64,000 bases of DNA from GCA-2737725 sp033763995. GTDB taxonomy: Bacteria; Pseudomonadota; Alphaproteobacteria; Rhodospirillales; Rhodospirillaceae. The DNA lies in the NCBI GenBank assembly GCA_033763995.1, contig JANRJL010000066.1, positions 23,321-87,320 of the forward strand, read 5' to 3'. The notes under the pieces are model-generated. The model did no database searches, was not told the origin of the DNA, and was given only the letters and a program-made list of their open reading frames with translations. The position numbers and the translations under genes are program-made. Below are positions 10,917-22,449 of the stretch, piece by piece (within the stretch, counting starts at the first letter, position 1; each line of letters opens with the position of its first letter).

Positions 10917-11359
10917 CAGAAGCCCTTCCACTCGACGATGTGAGAGGTCAATGGCCCGGCCTCGCGCTCATTGATGGCGCGCCCCCGCACCGAAATCCCG
11001 GCGCCATGCACACTCTCGTCGTTGCCGCTGCGCAAGGGATGCCACGTGGGTAGGTCTTCGCCCGCGCTCACCAGCTTGTAGGCGCAGGTGGTGGGCAACC
11101 AGTCGAGCGTGGGCACGCTCTCGGGGGTCAAGACAACGCAATCTGGCACCAAGGCCTTGCGCTTGGGATAGTTGGTGCATCGGCACTGATGCAAATCCAG
11201 CAGGCGGCAGGCGACATTGGTGATCTTCACCGCGCCGCGCTTGGTGCGCACCTTATGCAGGCAACACTTGCCGCAGCCGTCGCACAGGCTTTCCCATTCC
11301 CGGTCCGTCATCTCAGCGAGAGTCTTGGTGCGCCAAAACGGGGCCGGTGCGGCGGACAT
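10916..11359 (-). CDS. YcgN/UPF0260 family cysteine-cluster protein
   Basis: The 147-residue protein has the family hallmark cysteines: LCDGCGKCCLHK near residues 26-37, then NVACRLLDLHQCRCTNYPKR and PDCVVL, with a later CAYKL. The eight or so cysteines suggest a metal or iron-sulphur site (YkgJ/YcgN group), but no activity is established. The start is 1 bp from the SCO1 stop and the end overlaps the next gene, so it is translationally linked within the long minus-strand operon. Confidence 0.85.
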   Translation of the reverse strand: MSAAPAPFWRTKTLAEMTDREWESLCDGCGKCCLHKVRTKRGAVKITNVACRLLDLHQCRCTNYPKRKALVPDCVVLTPESVPTLDWLPTTCAYKLVSAGEDLPTWHPLRSGNDESVHGAGISVRGRAINEREAGPLTSHIVEWKGF

Positions 11360-11360
11360 C

Positions 11361-11975
11361 TCAGCGCTTGGGTCCCAGTTCCTGGCGGACGCGCGCGGCG
11401 ATTTGCTCTGGCGTCGTTTCCGCGCGGAAGTGCGTGACGTAGCGACCCTCGCGGTCCATGAAATAGATGAAGCCCGAGTGTTCCATCATGTACTCGCCGG
11501 GCACTTCCTCTTTGGCCTTCTGGAAATAGACCCGGTAAACATCGGCGGCCTTGCGCACCTGATCCGGCGTGCCGGTCAGCGCCACGAAGCGCGGATGAAA
11601 GTTCGCCACATAGTCGGCCATCACTGGCGGCGTGTCGCGCTCGGCATCCACCGTGAAGAATAGCGGCGTCACCGCGTCGCCGATGGGCCCCAAAATCTCC
11701 ATGGCTTGGGTCATGGTCTGCAGCGAGATGGGGCAAATGTCCGGGCAGTGGGTGAAGCCGAAATAGACCAGCAGGTGCCGGCCCTTGAGCGTCTCGGAGG
11801 TCACCGATTGGCCCTTCTGGTCGATCATTTCGAAGGCGCCGCCGATGGCGGCTGCGCCCGACACCGTATTCACCTCGCTCGCGCGTTCGCCGCGCAAGCC
11901 GGGCAGATAGAACGCGAGAAACCCCACGGTGGCGATGGCGATGATGGCGGGCGCGATCAGTTGCTTCGGTGTCAT
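11361..11975 (-). CDS. SCO1/SenC/PrrC family copper chaperone
   Basis: The 204-residue protein has an N-terminal membrane anchor (IIAIATVGFLAFYLPGL) and a thioredoxin-like domain. The copper and redox motif Cx3C is seen as HCPDICPISL near residue 76, and a downstream His in the YMMEHSG region is the usual third ligand. SCO proteins deliver copper to the CuA site of cytochrome c oxidase or act as thiol reductants for it. The position 4 bp after ccmI fits: cytochrome c and oxidase assembly are coregulated. The domain looks complete and active. Confidence 0.9.
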   Translation of the reverse strand: MTPKQLIAPAIIAIATVGFLAFYLPGLRGERASEVNTVSGAAAIGGAFEMIDQKGQSVTSETLKGRHLLVYFGFTHCPDICPISLQTMTQAMEILGPIGDAVTPLFFTVDAERDTPPVMADYVANFHPRFVALTGTPDQVRKAADVYRVYFQKAKEEVPGEYMMEHSGFIYFMDREGRYVTHFRAETTPEQIAARVRQELGPKR

Positions 11976-11979
11976 GACT

Positions 11980-13407
11980 TTACTTCAGGGCTTGGAGGCG
12001 CCGGTCGATCTCGGCGGCCAAGGGCGTGCCGTTGGTGTTGACACGCGCACGCTGCCAGGCTGCGCGCGCGCCGTCCGCGTCGCCGGCCTTGGCCTTGGCG
12101 ATGCCGCTGATGAACAGCGCGTCGGGTTGATTGGCGTCCAGCGCCAGAATATCCGCCGTGATACGCGCGAGCGCCTCGGGCAGCGGCGCCGGGCTGTTCA
12201 GGTCCGCGCCCGTCATCAGCACCGAAGCCAACTGAATTTTGGCCGACAGGTCCTGCGGTTTCAACGCGACAGCGCGCGTGAAGGCGCCCTTGGCGCCGTC
12301 CATGTTTTTCAGCACGGCGTAGGAGCGACCCAGCATCATCCAGCCGTTGAAGTCCTCGGGGTTGTTTTCCAGCCGTCCGGCCAGGCTCCCGACCATGGCC
12401 TGAATCTGCGCGAGGTTCTCGCCCGAGAACTGCCCCTTGATCGCGCTCACATCGGGCGACGTAATGTCGTTCGGATCGCTCGGCGGCACGGCCGCGGCGG
12501 TTTGCTCCGGTGCTGAGGGTGTTGCGGCAACGGGCGTTTCGGGGTCAAGCGGATGGCGCGGCTCCACCGTCATGGGCATGATGGCGGCACTTTGCGCCAC
12601 CTGGAACATGCGGCCCCGCACCATCTCCTGCCAGGGGGCATCGGCTGGGGCGCTGGCGGTGAGCTCGCGCCAAATCGCGATGGCGCCGCGCGCGTTGCCG
12701 GTGTGGGCTTCGGCGAGCCCCAAATAGAACCGCGCGCGCGGATCGGCGCGGTCGCGCTCCAAGGCTTTCAGGAAGGCCTCGCGCGCTTCCTCGGTCACGC
12801 CGCCCGCCACCGTCACGGCCATCTCGCCGAAGTTGGCGTAGGGCTCGGCCCCCGGCGGGTTCAGCGTCAGCAGGTGGCGATAAGCATCCAAGGCTTCGGC
12901 GAAGCGGTCGATCTGGCGGTAGCTGCGCGCCAGCAACGCCCAGCCCTCGATGTTGTTTGGCTCGCCCGCCATGCGCGCGGCCAACTGGTCCACCAGCTTG
13001 GCCATCTCCGGGTCCGCGTCCTCGCCGTGCGGGGCGCTCGCGGACTTGGCGGGCAACTGCGGCGAGCCTAGACCGCCATAGACGGCGAGCGCCGCCATGG
13101 GCACGGCCACGGCGATCACTGCCGTGAGGCCCGCGCGCAGGCCGGGCGATTCCCGGCTGATCGTCACCGCCTCGCGCCGTCCGGCGGCGAGAATGCGCCG
13201 TTGAATTTCCACTCTTAAAGCTTCGGCCTCGGCGCCCGACAGCACGCCGCGCGCCACGTCGCGCTCCACCTCGGCCAACTGATCGCGCAATACGGTCAAA
13301 TCGTGTTCGGTGTCGTTGGCGGTGGGCGCCTGCTCGCGCACCAGGGGCCACACCAACGCGGCCACGACCATGATTGTCAGCACGCCCATGCCGATCCAGA
13401 CCATCAT
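11980..13407 (-). CDS. ccmI: Cytochrome c maturation protein CcmI (CycH)
   Basis: CcmI presents apocytochrome c to the CcmF/CcmH heme ligation machine. The 475-residue protein begins MMVWIGMGVLTIMVVAALV (first membrane helix), has a loop rich in acidic residues (DLTVLRDQLAEVERD, typical of the family), a second helix near residue 100, then TPR-like helical repeats (WALLARSYRQIDRFAEALDA; WMMLGRSYAVLKNMDGA). I start at the ATG overlapping the ccmH stop (ATGA); longer in-frame versions run into ccmH. The length matches alphaproteobacterial CycH proteins better than the short gammaproteobacterial form. Confidence 0.92.
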   Translation of the reverse strand: MMVWIGMGVLTIMVVAALVWPLVREQAPTANDTEHDLTVLRDQLAEVERDVARGVLSGAEAEALRVEIQRRILAAGRREAVTISRESPGLRAGLTAVIAVAVPMAALAVYGGLGSPQLPAKSASAPHGEDADPEMAKLVDQLAARMAGEPNNIEGWALLARSYRQIDRFAEALDAYRHLLTLNPPGAEPYANFGEMAVTVAGGVTEEAREAFLKALERDRADPRARFYLGLAEAHTGNARGAIAIWRELTASAPADAPWQEMVRGRMFQVAQSAAIMPMTVEPRHPLDPETPVAATPSAPEQTAAAVPPSDPNDITSPDVSAIKGQFSGENLAQIQAMVGSLAGRLENNPEDFNGWMMLGRSYAVLKNMDGAKGAFTRAVALKPQDLSAKIQLASVLMTGADLNSPAPLPEALARITADILALDANQPDALFISGIAKAKAGDADGARAAWQRARVNTNGTPLAAEIDRRLQALK

Positions 13408-13883
13408 GAACGTTGGTCCTTGTTGGTCTTGGCCATGAGCTTGTTCAACTCCGCCGACTCTTCGGCGCTCAGGCCCGCCGCGGCTTGGGTAACCCCGGCT
13501 TGCGCGCCCGCGCGTCGTAACCGTCGTGCCGCCATGAGGGCACCGATGCCCAGCAGCAAGGCCGGGCCCAGCCATAAGGCCAAGGTCTCGGCCGTGAAGC
13601 GCGGCTTGAGCAGCACGAAGTCGCCGTAGCGCTGCACCATGTAATTCACGACCTGCTCGTTGGAATCGCCGGCGGCAATACGTTCCCGCACCAACAGGCG
13701 CATGTCCTTGGCCAACTCGGCGCTCGACTCATCGATGGTTTCGTTCTGACACACCACGCAACGCAAGGCCTTGCTCACTTCGCGCGCGCGCGCCTCCTGC
13801 GCGGGGTCGCCCAAACGTTCGTTGGGGTTGACGGCACCGGCGCTGGAGGCCGCGAGCAACAGTACAAGGACCAAACGCATCAT
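13404..13883 (-). CDS. ccmH: Cytochrome c maturation protein CcmH (CcmL/CycL type)
   Basis: The 159-residue thiol-disulfide protein reduces apocytochrome c before heme attachment. It starts MMRLVLVLLLAASSAGAV (signal peptide), then the redox motif LRCVVCQNETIDESSA near residues 41-56, the AKDMRLLVRERIAAG helix bundle and one C-terminal membrane helix (LALWLGPALLLGIGALMAA). The start overlaps the ccmG stop and its stop overlaps the ccmI start, each as ATGA, so the three are translationally coupled. Length and domain order are normal for the short CcmH with a separate CcmI. Confidence 0.93.
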   Translation of the reverse strand: MMRLVLVLLLAASSAGAVNPNERLGDPAQEARAREVSKALRCVVCQNETIDESSAELAKDMRLLVRERIAAGDSNEQVVNYMVQRYGDFVLLKPRFTAETLALWLGPALLLGIGALMAARRLRRAGAQAGVTQAAAGLSAEESAELNKLMAKTNKDQRS

Positions 13884-14455
13884 GGGCGCAAACTCGCGAT
13901 CAAGGGCTGCAACGTGTCGCGCCATATCTCGGGCGTGATGGGGCCGATGTGCTTGTAGCGAATGACGCCCGCGGCATCGACCACGAAGGTCTCGGGCGCG
14001 CCGGTCACGCCCAAGGCAATGGCCGCGTGGCTGCGCGGGTCTTGGCCGATGCGCGCGTAAGGGTCGCCGTGTTGGGCGAGCCAGCGCGCACTGGCCGTGG
14101 GCTCGTCGCGCCAGGCGATGCCGTGGATCGGCACGTCGTCGGACTTGGCCAGCTCCATCAGCAGCGGATGCTCGGCCAGGCACGCCACGCACCACGAACC
14201 CCAGACGTTCACCAAACTCACCGTACCTTTGAGTTCGCTGGTCTTGATGCCCAGCGTGCCTTTGCCTTGGGCGCGGCCGGGCAGTGGCGGCAAGTCCATC
14301 TCGGGGAACGGCGTTTGCAGCAGGACGGTTGGCAACAGGCGCGGGTCCGCACCTTGCTGGACGTCCAGGAGGCGCTTGCCGAAAATGCCGACCAAGGCCG
14401 CGACAACCAGAAGCGGCACCAAAAAGGGCCAACGCTTTGCGGCCACGGCGGTCAT
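13880..14455 (-). CDS. ccmG: Thiol:disulfide oxidoreductase CcmG/DsbE
   Basis: The 191-residue membrane-anchored thioredoxin-like protein keeps the CXXC of apocytochromes reduced. It has an N-terminal anchor (WPFLVPLLVVAALVGIFG), the family entry PFPEMDLPPLP, the active site VWGSWCVACLAEHPLL (CVAC near residue 89) and the cis-Pro loop GVTGAPETFVVD. The GIAWRDE segment is typical of DsbE. I start at the ATG at 14455, 2 bp after ccmF; the frame is open further upstream but inside ccmF. No key residue is missing. Confidence 0.94.
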   Translation of the reverse strand: MTAVAAKRWPFLVPLLVVAALVGIFGKRLLDVQQGADPRLLPTVLLQTPFPEMDLPPLPGRAQGKGTLGIKTSELKGTVSLVNVWGSWCVACLAEHPLLMELAKSDDVPIHGIAWRDEPTASARWLAQHGDPYARIGQDPRSHAAIALGVTGAPETFVVDAAGVIRYKHIGPITPEIWRDTLQPLIASLRP

Positions 14456-14457
14456 GA

Positions 14458-16443
14458 CTATTCCGCCGGAACCGCGCCGGCGGGAAGGGCCGCGCGGCGC
14501 GGCGCGCCGATCCTCAAGCGCCGGTCGCTCAGCGACACCAAGCCGCCCAAGGCCATCAGCAGCACGCCGTACCACAGGCAAGGCACGAAGGGCTCGTAAT
14601 AGATGCGCGCCACGAAGGCGCCTTGATCGCCGTCTTGATCGCCGATGACGGCGTAAAGATCGGTGAGGAAGGTGGTGTGAATCGCCGCCTCGGTGGTTTG
14701 CTGGGGCGGCTGCAGGTAGTTGCGCTTTTCCGGCGTCAGCAGGGCGATTTCATCCTCGCCGCGAAACACGCGGTAGGTGCCTTCCACGGCGCTGTAGTTG
14801 GGACCAGGGATGCGCCGCGCGCCCTCGAACTGAAAGCGGTAGCCCGCCACTTCGATGCTCTCGCCGGGCTTGAGGGTTTCGATGCGTTCTTGTTTCCAGG
14901 CCGATGCGCCCGTCACGCCGACGATCAACACCGCCATGCCGAGGTGGGCGAGCGTCATGCCGTGGGCCGCGCGCGGTAATTGCGCCGCCCGCTTCCAGCT
15001 CAGGGCGCCGTCGGAGGCGCGAATACGTCCCAGCCATTCGGTCACGGTGGCGATGGCCAGCCATCCAGCCAGGGCCATGCCGCCGCCGGCGGCCAGGTCG
15101 ATCAGATCGCCGCCCGCCGCCACCCAGGTGCCCAGCGCGATCACGACGGTGGCCCCGCCCGCGAGCTTGAGGCGCTGCAGGGCTCCGGCCAGGTCGGCGC
15201 GCTTCCACGACAGGAACGGCCCGATTCCAGCCAAGATGACGAGTGGCGTCATGAGCGGCACGAAGACGGAATTGAAATAGGGCGCGCCAACCGACAGTTT
15301 GCCCAGCTCCAAGGCGTCGGCGATGAGCGGATAGAGCGTGCCCAGCAGCACGGTGGCCGCCGCCGTGGCCAGCAGCACGTTGTTGATCAGCAAGCCACCC
15401 TCGCGCGAGATGGGCGCAAAGGCGCCGCCGCCTTCCATGGCGGGCGCGCGCATCGCATAAAGGGTGAACGATCCGCCGATGGCCGCCGCCAGCAACATCA
15501 GCACGAACACGCCGCGCGTGGGATCGGCGGCGAAAGCATGCACGGAGGTCAGAATCCCCGAGCGCACCAGGAAGGTGCCCAGGAGGCTGAGAGAGAAGGT
15601 GACGATGGCCAGCAGAATGGTCCAGCTTTTCAGGGCCTCGCGGCGTTCCACCACGATGGCCGAGTGCAGCAGCGCCGTGCCCGTGAGCCAGGGAATGAAC
15701 GAGGCGTTCTCCACCGGGTCCCAGAACCACCAGCCGCCCCAGCCCAGTTCGTAGTAGGCCCACCAACTGCCGAGCCCGATGCCGAGCGTGAGAAACATCC
15801 AGGCCGCCAAGGTCCACGGGCGCACCCAGCGCGCCCAGGCGGCATCGACGCGGCCCTCCAGCAGCGCCGCCACGGCGAAGGAGAAGGCCACGGAAAATCC
15901 GACGTAGCCCAGGTAGAGCATGGGCGGATGGAAGGCGAGGCCGGGGTCCTGCAGCAGCGGGTTCAATCCGTTACCCTGGGCGGGCGCGGGATCGATGCGC
16001 AGGAACGGGTTGGAGGTGAACAAGACGAACGCGATGAAGCCGAAGCCGATCAGGCCCTGCACCGCCAGCGCGCGCGCCTTGAGGCGGGCGGGCAGATTGC
16101 GGCCGAACAACGCCACGCAGGCGCCGAACAACGCCAGCACCGCGATCCACAGCACCATGGAGCCTTCGTGGTTGCCCCACACGCCGGAGATTTTATAAAG
16201 CAGCGGCTTGGCGGTGTGGGAATTCTCGAACACGCCCACCACCGAGAAATCCGAGGTGACGTAAGCGTGGGTGAGCGCGCCAAAGGCGATCAACGCCAGC
16301 GCGCATTGCACCAGGGCGGCGGGGGCGGCGAGGCCCATCCACGCCGCGTTGGCGCGGGCAGCCCCCGCCAAGGGCAGCGTGCCCTGCACCAGGGCCACGA
16401 CCAACGCCACCGCCAGGGCAAAGTGTCCGAGTTCGATGATCAT
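14458..16443 (-). CDS. ccmF: Heme lyase CcmF
   Basis: CcmF is the integral-membrane core of the heme ligation complex that joins heme covalently to apocytochrome c. The 661-residue product has about 15 membrane helices, the KISGVWGNHEGSMVLW segment and the periplasmic WWD domain GWGGWWFWDPVENASF near residues 225-245. A later FLVRSGILTSVHAFA segment contains one of the conserved heme-contacting histidines. The length matches the family (about 640-660). It starts 18 bp after ccmE and is followed 2 bp later by ccmG. Confidence 0.96.
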   Translation of the reverse strand: MIIELGHFALAVALVVALVQGTLPLAGAARANAAWMGLAAPAALVQCALALIAFGALTHAYVTSDFSVVGVFENSHTAKPLLYKISGVWGNHEGSMVLWIAVLALFGACVALFGRNLPARLKARALAVQGLIGFGFIAFVLFTSNPFLRIDPAPAQGNGLNPLLQDPGLAFHPPMLYLGYVGFSVAFSFAVAALLEGRVDAAWARWVRPWTLAAWMFLTLGIGLGSWWAYYELGWGGWWFWDPVENASFIPWLTGTALLHSAIVVERREALKSWTILLAIVTFSLSLLGTFLVRSGILTSVHAFAADPTRGVFVLMLLAAAIGGSFTLYAMRAPAMEGGGAFAPISREGGLLINNVLLATAAATVLLGTLYPLIADALELGKLSVGAPYFNSVFVPLMTPLVILAGIGPFLSWKRADLAGALQRLKLAGGATVVIALGTWVAAGGDLIDLAAGGGMALAGWLAIATVTEWLGRIRASDGALSWKRAAQLPRAAHGMTLAHLGMAVLIVGVTGASAWKQERIETLKPGESIEVAGYRFQFEGARRIPGPNYSAVEGTYRVFRGEDEIALLTPEKRNYLQPPQQTTEAAIHTTFLTDLYAVIGDQDGDQGAFVARIYYEPFVPCLWYGVLLMALGGLVSLSDRRLRIGAPRRAALPAGAVPAE

Positions 16444-16461
16444 CGTTTGAAGTTCATAATG

Positions 16462-16917
16462 TCACTTGTTGTCCGCGGCGGCGGATGTGCCCGGCTGCCA
16501 GTGTCCGTTGGCCTTGAGGGCCTCGGCCACCTCGGGGGGCATGTAGTTCTCGTCGTGCTTGGCCAGCACGTCGCTCGCCACAAAAATCCCGTCGCGGCCC
16601 AGCGTGCCCTCGGCGACGATGCCTTGGCCCTCGCGGAACAGGTCGGGCAGGATGCCGGTGTAGCGGATGGAGAGTTTCTCCACCGTGTCGGTGACCGTGA
16701 AGCTCACGGTGTTGCCGTCCTTCACCACGCTGCCTTCCTCGACCAAGCCGCCCACGCGCAAGCGCTGTTGGGGCGCGATGGTCTTTTCCTTCAGCTCCGT
16801 GGGGCTGAAGAAAAACACCACGCTGTCCTCGGCCGCTGTCAAGATCAACGCCGTGGCCGCGAACAGGCCCAAAAGCCCGAGCGCGACGAAATACAGCCGC
16901 TGCGTCTTGCGGGTCAT
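16462..16917 (-). CDS. ccmE: Heme chaperone CcmE
   Basis: CcmE binds heme covalently in the periplasm and carries it to CcmF. The 151-residue protein has one N-terminal membrane anchor (LYFVALGLLGLFAATALIL), an OB-fold beta barrel and the heme-binding motif LAKHDENYMPPEV, with the attachment His near residue 122 and the Tyr ligand four residues later. The variable C-terminal tail is short. Its start overlaps the ccmD stop by four bases (ATGA). Confidence 0.95.
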   Translation of the reverse strand: MTRKTQRLYFVALGLLGLFAATALILTAAEDSVVFFFSPTELKEKTIAPQQRLRVGGLVEEGSVVKDGNTVSFTVTDTVEKLSIRYTGILPDLFREGQGIVAEGTLGRDGIFVASDVLAKHDENYMPPEVAEALKANGHWQPGTSAAADNK

Positions 16918-17093
16918 GGCGGGGCGGCGTCCTCGGCGCGGGTTTTCAGGGCGGCGAATTCATGCTCGCGGGCGCGCCAGGCGCGATAGGACGCCCACAG
17001 CACGCCGATCAGCCCGGCCGCCGCCAAGGCATAGGCCGGCCACACGAACCAGGCGTAACCGCCCATCTGAAAATATTCGCTTAAGGCTTGCAT
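16914..17093 (-). CDS. ccmD: Heme exporter accessory protein CcmD
   Basis: This small gene encodes 59 residues: MQALSEYFQMGGYAWFVWPA, then a membrane helix (YALAAAGLIGVLWASYRA) and a charged tail rich in Arg, Glu and Lys. The layout of a short aromatic N-terminus, one helix and a basic C-terminus is that of CcmD, which stabilises CcmE binding to the CcmABC complex. It sits where expected, 6 bp after ccmC and overlapping ccmE. The family is defined by size and position more than by sequence. Confidence 0.9.
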   Translation of the reverse strand: MQALSEYFQMGGYAWFVWPAYALAAAGLIGVLWASYRAWRAREHEFAALKTRAEDAAPP

Positions 17094-17099
17094 GAGGGA

Positions 17100-17819
17100 T
17101 TACCCGGCGGCGGCCATGCTGAAGCGGGCGGTGCGGATTTTCGCGGCCAGCAATTCGGCGCGCACCCGCACAATCAGCACGGCGATGAAGTAAAACTGAA
17201 ACGCGCCGACCATCGTCAACAGCGGCCACAACATGGCGGCGTTCACGCTGAAGCCGCTCATGCCGAAGATGGCCGGCTGATGTAGGGTGTTCCACCACTC
17301 CACCGAGTAGTGCACGATCGGCAGGTTGACCGAGCCCACCAGCGCCAGCAGCGCTTGGGCCTTGTCGCCACGTTCCTGATCCTCGAAGGCATCGCCCAGC
17401 GCGATGTAGCCGAGATAGAGGAAAAACAAGATCAGCATGGAGGTCAGGCGCGCGTCCCACACCCACCACGTGCCCCACATGGGCTCGCCCCACAGCATGC
17501 CGGTGACGAGACAGAGCGCCGTGAACATCGCGCCGATGGGGGCGGCGGCGCGGGCGACGATGTGGGCGATGGCGTGGCGCCAGATGAGGAACACCGCGCT
17601 GCCCCCGGCCATCACCATGTAAACGAACAAGCCCATCCAGGCCGACGGCACGTGCACATACATGATGCGCACCGTTTCGCCCTGCTGGTAATCGGGCGGC
17701 GAGGTCACCAGGGCCATGGGTAGGCCCACGACGAAACACAGCACGCTTATGCCGACCGCCCACGGATAAACCGCGTTGGCGATGCGCATGAAAAACGTCG
17801 GGTTGGCGAACTTGTGCAT
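17100..17819 (-). CDS. ccmC: Heme exporter protein CcmC
   Basis: CcmC loads heme onto CcmE. The 239-residue protein has six membrane helices and the WWD motif GTWWVWDARLTSMLIL near residues 115-130, flanked by the histidines that bind heme (VHVPSAWMG and IVHYSVEWWNTLHQP). I use the ATG at 17819 because it precedes a typical N-terminus (HKFANPTFFMRIAN); an in-frame TTG 60 bases upstream is less likely. A 111-bp gap separates it from ccmB, the widest inside this operon. Confidence 0.95.
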   Translation of the reverse strand: MHKFANPTFFMRIANAVYPWAVGISVLCFVVGLPMALVTSPPDYQQGETVRIMYVHVPSAWMGLFVYMVMAGGSAVFLIWRHAIAHIVARAAAPIGAMFTALCLVTGMLWGEPMWGTWWVWDARLTSMLILFFLYLGYIALGDAFEDQERGDKAQALLALVGSVNLPIVHYSVEWWNTLHQPAIFGMSGFSVNAAMLWPLLTMVGAFQFYFIAVLIVRVRAELLAAKIRTARFSMAAAG

Positions 17820-17930
17820 GGTCTCAGTCCAGGAATAGCGCGCGGTTGTCGCATCCCATATCGGCCCGCTCAAGGGCAATCGAAAGGCGCCCCGGAAAGG
17901 CCCTTAATTCCTTGAGATTCATCAAGAAAT

Positions 17931-18596
17931 CTATTCCGCCGCTTGGCGCAGGGCGATACTCGCCGCCCACGGGCACAAGGTCACCGCCAGCACCAAAAGT
18001 CCGCCCAAAACGCTGTAGGGCGCGCTGCTTTCGATGCCGATGATGGCCGCTTCCACGGCGGCCGCGCCGAAGATCAGCACCGGCACATAGAGCGGCAGCA
18101 ACAGCAGCGACAACAACACGCCGCCGCGCCGCGCGCCCAGCACGATGGCCGCCCCCACCGCCCCCAGCAGGCTCAAGACCGGCGTGCCCAAGGCCAGCGA
18201 GATCAGCAGGGGCACGTAGCCAAGCGCGGGCATCTGCAACGCGAGCGCCACGGCGGGGGCGACGATCAACAACGGCACGCCGGTTGTCAGCCAATGCGAG
18301 AGCGTTTTCGCCAGCACGATGGCCATGGGCTCGGCGCCGCTGATGAGCAACTGGTCGAGCGTGCCGTCCTCGTGGTCCATGGCGAACATGCGTTCCAGCG
18401 ACAACAACGCGGCCAGCAGCGCCGTGGTCCACACCACGCCCGCCGAGATGCGCGCCTGGACGTTGGCCTCGGCCCCCACGCCGAAGGCGAACATGGTGGC
18501 GGCAGCCGCGAAGAAGGCGATGATGGTCATGACATCGCCCTGGCTGCGCAGCGCCAGCGTGAGATCGCGTTTCAGGATGGCGGCAAAACCGTTCAT
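17931..18596 (-). CDS. ccmB: Heme exporter ABC permease CcmB
   Basis: The 221-residue inner-membrane protein with six helices is the permease partner of the CcmA ATPase. It opens with FAAILKRDLTLALRSQGDV, contains the family segment LERMFAMDHEDGTLDQLLIS (residues about 68-87), and ends in hydrophobic helices. Length and start are normal. Its ATG overlaps the ccmA stop in an ATGA arrangement, so the two ABC subunits are translated together. CcmAB hydrolyses ATP to release heme-loaded CcmE from CcmC. Confidence 0.94.
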   Translation of the reverse strand: MNGFAAILKRDLTLALRSQGDVMTIIAFFAAAATMFAFGVGAEANVQARISAGVVWTTALLAALLSLERMFAMDHEDGTLDQLLISGAEPMAIVLAKTLSHWLTTGVPLLIVAPAVALALQMPALGYVPLLISLALGTPVLSLLGAVGAAIVLGARRGGVLLSLLLLPLYVPVLIFGAAAVEAAIIGIESSAPYSVLGGLLVLAVTLCPWAASIALRQAAE

Positions 18597-19252
18597 GCGG
18601 CGGCCCTGCCGTTCATGCGCGCCGGATCGAGCGTGAGGGACGCAGCGCCGGGCAATAGCGTTTCGCCGTGGCTTGCCAGCACCACCAGGCCGCCGCGCTG
18701 TAAATGGCTCTGCAGGGCCGTTTTCAGGGCCAGTTGCGCGGCGTCGTCGAGCGTGTTGACGGGTTCGTCCAGCAGCCACAGTTGCGCGCCGCTCACCAAC
18801 AGCCGTGCCAGCGCGACGCGGTGGCGTTGGCCCGCCGACAGCACGCGGCCTGGCAACTCGGCGAGACGATCCAATGCATACGCAGAGATTGCGGCGTCGA
18901 CGGATGATGCCGGTGCGTTGCGCAGCTCGGCCCAGAACTGCAAATTCTCGCGCACGCTTTGCGCGGGCTTCACCGCATCGAGATGCGAGGCAAATCCCAG
19001 CCGCGCACCGTGAACAGGCAAATCCTCGGCGATGTCGGCGCCGTTCCAAGTGAGCCTGCCCGCGACCGCGCGCGCGAGGCCCGCCATGAGGCGCAGCAGC
19101 GTGGTCTTTCCGCTGCCGTTGGGTCCGCGCAGCACCAAGGCTTCGCCCGCGGCGACGCGGAACGACACATCGCTCAGCACCAAGCGCCCGCCGCGCCGGC
19201 AGCTTAAGCCCGCGCCGGAAAATACTGCTGTGGTGAAAGGAGGTTCCGCCAT
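18593..19252 (-). CDS. ccmA: Heme exporter ATP-binding protein CcmA
   Basis: The 219-residue ABC ATPase has Walker A GPNGSGKTTLLRL near residue 43, a LSAGQRHRVALARL signature (LSAGQ in place of LSGGQ, as usual in CcmA), Walker B LWLLDEPVNTLD and the His switch ASHGE. I start at the ATG at 19252 after an AAAGGAGG-like stretch on the opposite strand is discounted; the longer in-frame extension is not protein-like. It is the first gene of the ccm operon, and its promoter must lie in the 428-bp gap shared with acnA. Confidence 0.94.
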   Translation of the reverse strand: MAEPPFTTAVFSGAGLSCRRGGRLVLSDVSFRVAAGEALVLRGPNGSGKTTLLRLMAGLARAVAGRLTWNGADIAEDLPVHGARLGFASHLDAVKPAQSVRENLQFWAELRNAPASSVDAAISAYALDRLAELPGRVLSAGQRHRVALARLLVSGAQLWLLDEPVNTLDDAAQLALKTALQSHLQRGGLVVLASHGETLLPGAASLTLDPARMNGRAAA

Positions 19253-19680
19253 GGGCGGACCATATAACAAACTTGAGCGGCCGCGCGGCGGCAAAAAAGT
19301 CCGGCGGTCGGGCCGTTGGGGTTGGAGGGGGAGAGGGTGGCGCCGACCGCCGGGTAGGACACTCATGTCGGTGCGGTAGGGGAAGTACCGGCCCGACAGG
19401 CATCGGCGGGGTCCGAAGGAGCCAAGACCGTCGCCTCCGCTTTCGAGGATCAAATTGCCCGCCAAATGTGGCGGGAATCGGGTCCCGGGCATGACAAAAC
19501 CGTGAGGTTATGTGCTAGGGCTCCGCGCGAAATTTGCTATTTCAGCCAAGGGCTTGGCCGAGTTCTCCACAGCGCGCCCCCTGGACAAGGGGGCCGGGAT
19601 ATGGATGATGCCTGAAACGGGCCCCGCGTCTCGCGCGGGAACGTCAATCAATAACCGCCGCCTTTGTATGGGGAACACCG
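19253..19680. other. Divergent intergenic region between ccmA and acnA
   Basis: No gene was found in 428 bp. It must carry the promoters of ccmA (leftward) and acnA (rightward). A hairpin CCCCCT-GGACA-AGGGGG lies at 19577-19593 and a GC-rich imperfect repeat lies near 19624-19640, both in the probable acnA leader. I do not recognise an operator or riboswitch. Confidence 0.4.
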
Positions 19681-22371
<2,691 letters not shown>

Positions 22372-22398
22372 GCCTCACGCATTTTTCTTACCAAGCTT

Positions 22399-22437
22399 AA
22401 CCCCGCGTCATATGATGACGCGGGGTTCTTCTTTTTG
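22399..22437 (+). terminator. Rho-independent terminator of acnA
   Basis: A perfect 13-bp stem, AACCCCGCGTCAT at 22399-22411 and its complement at 22415-22427, closes a 3-base loop and is followed by CTTCTTTTTG. It lies 28 bp after the acnA stop and 13 bp before the next gene. Confidence 0.9.
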
Positions 22438-22449
22438 CGGAGGCCGACC

